Source: Luteimonas huabeiensis HB2 (GTDB taxonomy: Bacteria > Pseudomonadota > Gammaproteobacteria > Xanthomonadales > Xanthomonadaceae). Taken from it: a DNA stretch of 64,000 nucleotides. The stretch covers positions 1 to 64,000 of the forward strand of contig NZ_JAAN01000013.1 in assembly GCF_000559025.1 (NCBI RefSeq), read 5' to 3'. The notes under the pieces are model-generated. The model did no database searches. It was not told the origin of the DNA and saw nothing but the letters and a program-made list of their open reading frames with translations. Made by a program: the position numbers and the translations under genes. Below are positions 56,645-64,000 of the stretch, piece after piece. Position 1 is the first letter of the stretch, and each line of letters opens with the position of its first letter.

Positions 56645-57094
56645 TCAGGGGGCGCTGTCGTCGTCGGCCCGATCCGGCGACAGCAGCGCGGCGGCTTCGC
56701 GCAGGGCCTGCTCGGCGCGGGGCGTCAGACGACGTGGAGCCGGTGTCGCGCGGGGAGGCGGCGTCGCCGCCCGCGTGGCGGTCCTGACCGTCAGTTCAGC
56801 GACATCCAGCCCGATGGATCGGGCCGCCTCGAGGATCTCCGGCCCGGCCAGCCTGACCCGGGCATGCCAGACCGGAGCTTCCACGAGCAAGACGAGCCTG
56901 CGGCCGTCGACGTTGCCCAGCCGCGCATGCGCGGCCAACGCCGGAGGCAACAGGGGGCGCAATTGCCGATCCAGCCCGTCGAGCCACAGCGCCCGGCGGA
57001 TCGGGTCCCCGGCGGCGCCGTCGAGCAGCGCATCGAGCGCGGGCTGGGCGGGGCGCGGGCGGGAACCCGGCGGCTTGGAACGAGAACCAGACAT
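56645..57094 (-). CDS. dciA: DUF721/DciA-family protein (DnaB loading factor-like)
   Basis: A 149-residue protein of the DUF721 family. DciA members load or operate the replicative helicase DnaB in bacteria lacking DnaC. The KH-like core is visible: ALDALLDGAAG, LRPLLPPALAAHARLGNVDGRRLVLLVEAPVWHARVRLAGPEILEAA. The C-terminal tail is disordered and Arg/Pro-rich. Start ATG 57094 has AAGG about 13 nt upstream; ATG 57103 is an alternative that would overlap the start codon of the divergent M23 gene. It converges on lpxC, with 219 bp between that show no gene. Confidence 0.8.
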   Translation of the reverse strand: MSGSRSKPPGSRPRPAQPALDALLDGAAGDPIRRALWLDGLDRQLRPLLPPALAAHARLGNVDGRRLVLLVEAPVWHARVRLAGPEILEAARSIGLDVAELTVRTATRAATPPPRATPAPRRLTPRAEQALREAAALLSPDRADDDSAP

Positions 57095-57101
57095 CGAACG
57101 C

Positions 57102-58013
57102 ATGACCTTACACGACATCACCCGGCAGGCGCAGGCGCGCATCATGCACTGGCTGCAGGGCGGACGCGCGCTGGTCGCCCGCCGCCCCGGCGCCGCGGCG
57201 GCGGTGCTCGCCTGCGGCGGCTTCGTCCTCGGCGGCGGGCTCGGCGCCGCCGAGATCGCCCGCCTGCACGCCGAGAACGCGCGCCAGCACGCGCTCATCG
57301 AAGCCACCCGCCAGGAAGCGCAGCGCGAAGTCAACGCGCTCGCCGCGCGGCTGGGCGAGCTGCAGGCCCAGGCCAATCGCCTCAACGCCCTCGGCGAACG
57401 CCTGACCCGGATCGGCAAGCTCGGCGACGGCGAATTCGACTTCAACGCCGCCGTCGGCGTCGGCGGCCCGGGCCCGGTGCAGGACATGCCCGCGCGCGGC
57501 CTGCAGGAAGGCCTGGAGCAGGTGGACGCGCAGTTCCGCGCCTCCGGCTCCCAGCTCTCGGTCCTGGAGGCGCTGCTGCTGGGCCAGCAGATGGACCGCG
57601 CGGCGCTGCCCTCGCGCTCGCCGGTGGCCAGCAGCTACGTGACCTCCGGCTACGGCCATCGCGCCGATCCCTTCGGCGGCGGGCGCGCCTACCACAAGGG
57701 CATCGACTTCCACGCCCGCCGCGGCGATCCGGTGATGGCCGTGGCCGACGGCGTGGTCAGCTTCTCCGGCCGCCGCGCCGGCTACGGCAACGTGGTCGAG
57801 GTGGACCACGGCAACGGCTACGTGACCCGCTACGCGCACAATTCCCGCAACACGGTCAAGGTGGGCGATCTGGTCCGCGCCGGTCACGAAGTGGCCAAGG
57901 CCGGCTCGACCGGCCGCTCCACCGGCGTGCACGTCCACTTCGAGGTCTGGGAGAACGGCCGGGTGCGCAACCCGCGCGAGTTCCTGGACGACATGGGCGT
58001 ACGCCGCCAGTAA
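57102..58013 (+). CDS. M23-family peptidase (LytM-like) membrane protein
   Basis: A 303-residue envelope protein. Residues 30-50 form a membrane anchor (AAAAVLACGGFVLGGGLGAA), then a coiled coil (IARLHAENARQHALIEATRQEAQREVNALAARLGEL). The C-terminal M23 domain has the zinc ligands H and D in YHKGIDFHARRG and the HVHFEV motif, preceded by TSGYGHRADPFGGG. All three metal residues and the catalytic His are present, so it should be an active peptidoglycan endopeptidase. The position next to secA after lpxC is conserved in Xanthomonads. Its ATG lies in the palindrome CATG shared with an opposing start. Confidence 0.9.
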   Translation: MTLHDITRQAQARIMHWLQGGRALVARRPGAAAAVLACGGFVLGGGLGAAEIARLHAENARQHALIEATRQEAQREVNALAARLGELQAQANRLNALGERLTRIGKLGDGEFDFNAAVGVGGPGPVQDMPARGLQEGLEQVDAQFRASGSQLSVLEALLLGQQMDRAALPSRSPVASSYVTSGYGHRADPFGGGRAYHKGIDFHARRGDPVMAVADGVVSFSGRRAGYGNVVEVDHGNGYVTRYAHNSRNTVKVGDLVRAGHEVAKAGSTGRSTGVHVHFEVWENGRVRNPREFLDDMGVRRQ

Positions 58014-58084
58014 GACCGCTCCATCCGAAGTTTGAAAACGCGGCGGTCTCCGGAGGCTTCCGAAGCGACTCCCGCCCGACACCA

Positions 58085-58197
58085 TCGCCCCTCTCCCGCC
58101 TGCGGGAGAGGGGGGGGTGAGGGCGGGGGGGGCGGCAGTTTCGTATGGGCCCTCATCCGCCCCTCCGGGGCACCTTCTCCCGCAGGCAGGAGAAGGG
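58085..58197. repeat. REP-like double hairpin upstream of secA
   Basis: A CCTCTCCCGC-CT-GCGGGAGAGG hairpin is followed by a G-rich GGTGAGGGCGGGG run, then the TCATCCGCCCCTCCGGGG-type unit with a second hairpin CTTCTCCCGC-AGGC-AGGAGAAG. Same family as 18197-18448. It lies between the M23 gene and the secA promoter region. Confidence 0.8.
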
Positions 58198-58241
58198 AAC
58201 CCCTCCCGTCAGCTTGAAAGGCAGCCGCCCCGTCCCCACGG

Positions 58242-58247
58242 TACAAT
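58242..58247 (+). promoter_or_regulatory. Putative secA -10 box
   Basis: TACAAT in a GC-rich context, 95 nt upstream of the secA ATG. Transcription would start near 58254, immediately before the terminator-like hairpin. TTGAAA at 58214-58219 is 22 bp away, too far for an ordinary -35. Confidence 0.5.
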
Positions 58248-58260
58248 CCGCTCCGCCATG

Positions 58261-58286
58261 AAAAAGGGCGCCCCGCGCCCTTTTTT
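58261..58286 (+). terminator. Terminator-like hairpin in the secA leader (possible attenuator)
   Basis: AAAAAGGGCGC (58261-58271) pairs perfectly with GCGCCCTTTTT (58275-58285) around CCC and ends in six T. It has the form of an efficient bidirectional intrinsic terminator. Lying between the putative -10 box and secA, it would form in the secA mRNA leader itself. The alternative is that it ends the M23 transcript and the true secA promoter lies further downstream. Confidence 0.75.
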
Positions 58287-58342
58287 CGTTGCGGGCCCCG
58301 GGGGACCGGCGGCCCGTGCCACGATTCCCAACCGGTACCTCC

Positions 58343-61081
<2,739 letters not shown>

Positions 61082-61156
61082 GGCCGGGTCGGCCCGTATG
61101 CGGGCTGCCCATCCAGCTCGTTACGTCCGTGCTGCGCACGGACATCCTTTTAGCCG

Positions 61157-61225
61157 TCCCTTCTCCCGCGTGCGGGAGAAGGTGCCCGCAGGGCGGATGA
61201 GGGTTCCCGCATGCGGGAGAGGGGG
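61157..61225. repeat. REP-like hairpins downstream of secA
   Basis: CCCTTCTCCCGCG-TGCGGGAGAAGG forms a strong stem, followed by GGCGGATGAGGG and a second imperfect hairpin CCCGCATGCGGGAGAGG. It lies in the 284-bp gap between secA and the nudix gene and may serve as the secA 3' processing or attenuation site. No other feature is visible in this gap. Confidence 0.75.
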
Positions 61226-61365
61226 CCAAATCGAATCCGCAGAAGGTTCGTGCCAATCCGGCCTCCGGATGCGACTTCGTTTCGCGCACATGCGTCGGCG
61301 AGTTGACGAGGTCCGGAAATCGGGCTGCGATTGCCCGCAGCGCGGTTGTTGCCGATGATGTCGCC

Positions 61366-62346
61366 ATGAGCGAGCAGGACGGTGCCGTGCCCGTGGAGGT
61401 GGTGGCGGGCGTGATCACGGACGCGCGCGGCCGCGTGCTGCTGACCCGCAGGACCGAGGGCCGCGACCTGGCCGGGCTGTGGGAATTCCCCGGCGGCAAG
61501 CGCGAGCCGGGGGAGACGCCCGAGGCCGCGCTGGTGCGCGAGCTCCACGAAGAGCTGGGCATCCACGCCCGCGTCGGCGCGCCGCTGATCGCGGTGCCGC
61601 AAGCCTATCCGCACAAGCGCCTGCGCCTGGACGTACGCCGCATCGACGGCTGGCGGGGCGTGCCGAAGGGCCGCGAAGGCCAGGCGATGGCCTGGGTGCC
61701 GCAGGACAAGCTCGCCCGCTACGCCATGCCGCCTGCCGACCGTCCCGTGGTGGCCGCGCTGCACCAGCCGGATCGCTACGCGGTGACCCCCGCACCGGCG
61801 GCCGACGAGGCGGACGAAGCCTGGCTCGCCGGCGTGGAACGGGTGCTGGCCTCGGGCGCGCGTCGGCTGCAGGTGCGCCTGCCCGGCGTGGACGACGACC
61901 GACGCGGGCGCCTGGCGGCCGCCGCCGCCGTGCTCGCGCGCGCCGTCGGCGCGGAGGTGCTGATCAACGGCGACCCCGCGCTCGCCACGTCCCTCGGACT
62001 CGGCCTGCACCTGCCCGCCGCGCGACTGATGGCGCTGGCGCGGCGACCGGTCGCGGCCGACGTCCCCCTCGGCGCGTCCTGCCACAACGCGGAGGAGCTG
62101 CGGCAGGCCGAAGCCATCGGCTGCGACTTCGCGGTGCTCGGCCCGGTGGCGCCCACCGCCAGCCATCCCGACGCCGCGGGACTCGGCTGGGCCGGCTTCG
62201 CGGCGCTGCGCGAGACGGTCTCGCTGCCGATCTACGCCATCGGCGGCCTGGGCCCCGAGGCCATCGCCAGCGCGCGCGACCACGGCGCCCAGGGCGTCGC
62301 CGGCATCCGCGCATTCTGGTCGCCGGGCCGGGACGTCGTCGGCTAG
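61366..62346 (+). CDS. Nudix hydrolase fused to a thiamine-phosphate-synthase-like domain
   Basis: A 326-residue fusion. The N-terminal half is MutT-like (VAGVITDARGRVLLTRRTEG) with a complete nudix box, GGKREPGETPEAALVRELHEELGI, expected to hydrolyse 8-oxo-dGTP or similar. From about residue 145 the protein resembles ThiE: LQVRLPG, EVLINGDPALATSLGLGLHLPAARL, LGASCHNAEELRQAEAIGCDFAVLGPVAPT and IYAIGGLGPEAIASARDHGAQGVAGI. This MutT-ThiE fusion is widespread downstream of secA in gammaproteobacteria; the ThiE part's role there is not established. ATG 61366 is chosen over upstream in-frame codons because the nudix domain begins shortly after. Confidence 0.92.
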   Translation: MSEQDGAVPVEVVAGVITDARGRVLLTRRTEGRDLAGLWEFPGGKREPGETPEAALVRELHEELGIHARVGAPLIAVPQAYPHKRLRLDVRRIDGWRGVPKGREGQAMAWVPQDKLARYAMPPADRPVVAALHQPDRYAVTPAPAADEADEAWLAGVERVLASGARRLQVRLPGVDDDRRGRLAAAAAVLARAVGAEVLINGDPALATSLGLGLHLPAARLMALARRPVAADVPLGASCHNAEELRQAEAIGCDFAVLGPVAPTASHPDAAGLGWAGFAALRETVSLPIYAIGGLGPEAIASARDHGAQGVAGIRAFWSPGRDVVG

Positions 62347-62407
62347 GCGAAGTGCGCCGCGCCTTCGACCTGGCGTCAAGACCGCCGCACGCGGCCCGCC
62401 CGCTGGA

Positions 62408-63130
62408 TCAGTCGCGCCCCGTCGCACGATCCAGACGCCTGCGCAGCGACCGCAATCTCTGCTGCAGCGCTGCGGGAGGCAGGGTCATCGCCATGGCTCG
62501 CATGCACCGCTGCAGGTGGTCGGGGTGCGTGCGCAGGCGATCCAGCGCTCGTTGCATGTCCAGGACGACGCCATCCCCGTAGGCGGTGCTGGCCTTGTCG
62601 ATCGCGGGACGAAGCCTGCGCGGCGGCAGATCCATCATCGCCAGGTCGATCGCATCGCGGGAAAACGCGCTGTCGTCGCGCCAGCGGTCTGAATTGGCGA
62701 GCAGTTTGCTGGCCGCCATGTCGGTCGGCGAGAGCGTGGGAACGCCGCAGACGACGTCGCTGCGGCCGGGGGCGTCCAGTGCGATACGCGCTTCGCGGAC
62801 GATCTCGAACTTGATGCGCTGGCCCTCGACCAGCAGTGCCGTGCGGATCCCGTACTGGTCGGCGCGGATATCGCGTGCCAAACGCAGTGGCGATGCATCA
62901 TCGCGTTGCAGTGCGCCGAGACCGGCGGGCCCGGTCAGCGACTGCCGCAGTCGCCGGTAGCCGTCGGGTTCGGACACCAGAAAGTCGATATCGACCGATT
63001 CCCGGTACTCGCCGTACCGCAGCGCGATGGCGGTACCGCCACCGAACAGGCAAGCCAGCGCTCGCAGGCGCCGGCCATCGAGCGATTCGAGCACGGATGC
63101 GATCCGGCGGTGATGCGGTCGTTCAAACAC
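62408..63130 (-). CDS. AbiEii-type nucleotidyltransferase (probable toxin)
   Basis: A 240-residue protein with the DNA polymerase beta-like nucleotidyltransferase fold of the AbiEii/AbiGii toxin family. The glycine-rich motif and acidic pair are in ACLFGGGTAIALRYGEYRES followed by VDIDFLV. Helical segments TDMAASKLLANSDRWRDDSAFSRDAIDLAMM match the family's downstream region. Start GTG 63130 (with GGAAG about 10 nt upstream) overlaps the XRE gene by 8 bp, so they form one operon. Base composition is visibly less GC-rich than the neighbouring core genes, suggesting acquisition. Classical AbiEii is paired with AbiEi; here the partner is an XRE protein. Confidence 0.82.
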   Translation of the reverse strand: MFERPHHRRIASVLESLDGRRLRALACLFGGGTAIALRYGEYRESVDIDFLVSEPDGYRRLRQSLTGPAGLGALQRDDASPLRLARDIRADQYGIRTALLVEGQRIKFEIVREARIALDAPGRSDVVCGVPTLSPTDMAASKLLANSDRWRDDSAFSRDAIDLAMMDLPPRRLRPAIDKASTAYGDGVVLDMQRALDRLRTHPDHLQRCMRAMAMTLPPAALQQRLRSLRRRLDRATGRD

Positions 63131-63614
63131 GCAGTCTGTCTTCCCCGTAGACTCGCCGCAGCATCTGGATCAACGCCGTTTCGGCGGGCTCGAGCAGATC
63201 GGGCTGGAGATGCCGCCAGTTGCGCTCGTACAGTCCGAGCGCCTCCGAAGGCGACAGCGTCTGAGCGTCGTCGCCGACCTGCCATGCCAGGTGCCGCAAC
63301 TGGGGATAGTCGGCCAGCCGGATGCGTAGCGGCAAGGCGGCGTCCGGCGATGTTCCGCGCTCGGTCGCTTCGCCGCCGGGGGCCAGGAGCCTCAGGTCCA
63401 GTCCCAGCACGTGCGCGGCGGCGAGCCACGAGCCGAGCGCAACCGTCGATTCGCCCTTCTCGAGCCGGTGCCATGTCACCCGGGACACATGCGCGGCTTC
63501 GGCCGCCGCAGTGACGCTGATGCCCAGCGCCTTGCGACGCTCGCGTAATGCCTGGCCCAGGGCCGCGGCCGCGTGCCGTTCGAAGGGAAGTTCAGCGGCC
63601 GGGCGAGCAGGCAT
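63123..63614 (-). CDS. XRE-family helix-turn-helix protein (probable antitoxin/repressor)
   Basis: A 163-residue protein starting at ATG 63614, with AAGGAA 6 nt upstream; longer frames run through the promoter and are not credible. The N-terminal half is an XRE HTH (LGQALRERRKALGISVTAAAEAAHVSRVTWHRLEKGES). The C-terminal half (RIRLADYPQLRHLAWQ, LSPSEALGLYERNWRHL) is probably the toxin-interaction region and I do not recognise it. It overlaps the nucleotidyltransferase by 8 bp. A clear AT-rich promoter with TTTACA/TATTAT precedes it, likely autoregulated. In this kind of pair the HTH partner usually represses and neutralises the toxin (inference). Confidence 0.82.
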   Translation of the reverse strand: MPARPAAELPFERHAAAALGQALRERRKALGISVTAAAEAAHVSRVTWHRLEKGESTVALGSWLAAAHVLGLDLRLLAPGGEATERGTSPDAALPLRIRLADYPQLRHLAWQVGDDAQTLSPSEALGLYERNWRHLQPDLLEPAETALIQMLRRVYGEDRLRV

Positions 63615-63641
63615 AGCGGTTCCTTGCGGAAAGTGTTTCTC

Positions 63642-63669
63642 ATAATATGCAAATCGGTCAAATTGTAAA
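63642..63669 (-). promoter_or_regulatory. Promoter of the XRE-nucleotidyltransferase operon
   Basis: On the minus strand, TTTACA (63669-63664) and TATTAT (63647-63642) are separated by 16 bp, a good sigma-70 promoter in an AT-rich island unlike the rest of the window. TCTCAT and ATGAGA flank it as 6-bp inverted ends, a possible operator for the XRE protein. Confidence 0.65.
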
Positions 63670-63720
63670 TCATGAGATACGTTTTTTGAGCGAGAGCCGC
63701 GATGAAAACGCCCCGCCCCC

Positions 63721-64000
63721 TCAGGCCGCAGGAGATCGGCGCGTGGTGTCCCCGCTGCGTTCCGCCAGCCGTCGATAGTGCGCGTCGAGCGCGGCGACGT
63801 GGGCATCGAGCGCTTCGAGCGGGGCGTCGTTGTAGATCACGTCGTCGGCGATCGCCAGCCGCGCCTCGCGGGTGGCCTGGGCGGCGAGCATGCGCTCGGC
63901 GAGCGCGGCGTCGATGCCGTCGCGCCGCTGCAGGCGGGCGAGCTGCACCTCGGCCGGCACGTCCACGACCAGCACGCGGTCGATCCAGGGGTAGGGGCCG
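63721..64000 (-). CDS. coaE: Dephospho-CoA kinase, C-terminal part (5' end beyond the window)
   Basis: The visible 92 codons encode the end of CoaE, which phosphorylates dephospho-CoA to coenzyme A. Conserved segments are RVLVVDVPAEVQLARLQRRDGIDAALAERMLAAQATREARLAIADDVIYND, where ARLQxRD and the Q-x-x-R-xx-A-DDVI-N pattern are diagnostic. The reading frame is open to the right edge. The stop is at 63721-63723. In related genomes coaE lies close to the pil type IV pilus genes, which would be expected beyond the window. Confidence 0.93.
   Translation of the reverse strand, partial: GPYPWIDRVLVVDVPAEVQLARLQRRDGIDAALAERMLAAQATREARLAIADDVIYNDAPLEALDAHVAALDAHYRRLAERSGDTTRRSPAA

Noticed and set aside
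58214-58219. TTGAAA as the -35 of the secA promoter
   Set aside because: It is 22 bp from TACAAT, outside the workable spacing of about 15-19 bp.
58258-58342. Short leader peptide ([10 protein letters not shown]) upstream of secA as a SecM analogue
   Set aside because: The frame has no stop before secA and runs far into it. It has no signal peptide or known arrest motif and begins inside the terminator hairpin.

Overview
The window is GC-rich chromosomal DNA, and its gene order and protein sequences point to a gammaproteobacterium of the Xanthomonadaceae/Lysobacteraceae (a relative of Xanthomonas, Lysobacter or Luteimonas). The evidence is the order mraZ...ftsZ-lpxC-(dciA)-M23-secA-nudix/ThiE...coaE, the block ettA-(orf)-glyA-nrdR-ribD-[FMN riboswitch]-ribE-ribB-ribH-nusB-thiL, a 912-residue SecA, and abundant intergenic hairpin repeats. 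The genus is inference; no rRNA gene is present.

Layout. 1-70: end of a 29-bp tandem hairpin array. 404-18173: an accessory-looking peptide/amide catabolism locus with a TonB-dependent receptor, three consecutive secreted amidohydrolases, three S10-type serine carboxypeptidase-like proteins, a divergent Lrp/AsnC regulator, a PLP aminotransferase, a GPH-type transporter, a RidA-like protein and an M61-like metallopeptidase. Most of its genes overlap by 1-4 nt. 18562-24021: pncB-def facing pyrF, a P-loop kinase and ettA. 24139-31192: glyA, nrdR and the riboflavin operon with nusB and thiL. 31526-39591: a PatB-type C-S lyase, an APC permease, yraN-lpoA divergent from rsmI, a lipoprotein hydrolase, RNase P RNA and a TonB-domain lipoprotein. 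40019-56425: the dcw (division and cell wall) cluster from mraZ to lpxC, without murG. 56645-64000: dciA, an M23 peptidase, secA, a nudix-ThiE fusion, an XRE/nucleotidyltransferase toxin-antitoxin-like pair and the 3' part of coaE.

How the genes work together. The first locus reads as a scavenging unit: outer-membrane uptake, exported carboxypeptidases and amidohydrolases that trim peptides or N-acyl compounds, an inner-membrane carrier, then transamination, RidA clean-up of enamine/imine intermediates and amino-acid-responsive control. Its substrate is unknown. The dcw block makes lipid II precursors (murE, murF, mraY, murC, ddlB), assembles the divisome (ftsL, I, W, Q, A, Z) and starts lipid A synthesis (lpxC).

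Most unusual points. (i) A family of elements built from 7-bp G-run repeats in inverted orientation sits at four junctions of the dcw cluster and between glyA and nrdR. Two of them are translated, giving RsmH and FtsQ foreign C-terminal tails; the FtsQ tail carries in-frame 105-bp tandem repeats. (ii) ribD has lost its normal C-terminus and stop codon, so its frame runs through the FMN riboswitch into ribE. (iii) murG is missing between ftsW and murC. (iv) A terminator-like hairpin follows the putative secA -10 box. (v) An XRE-nucleotidyltransferase pair interrupts a core region.
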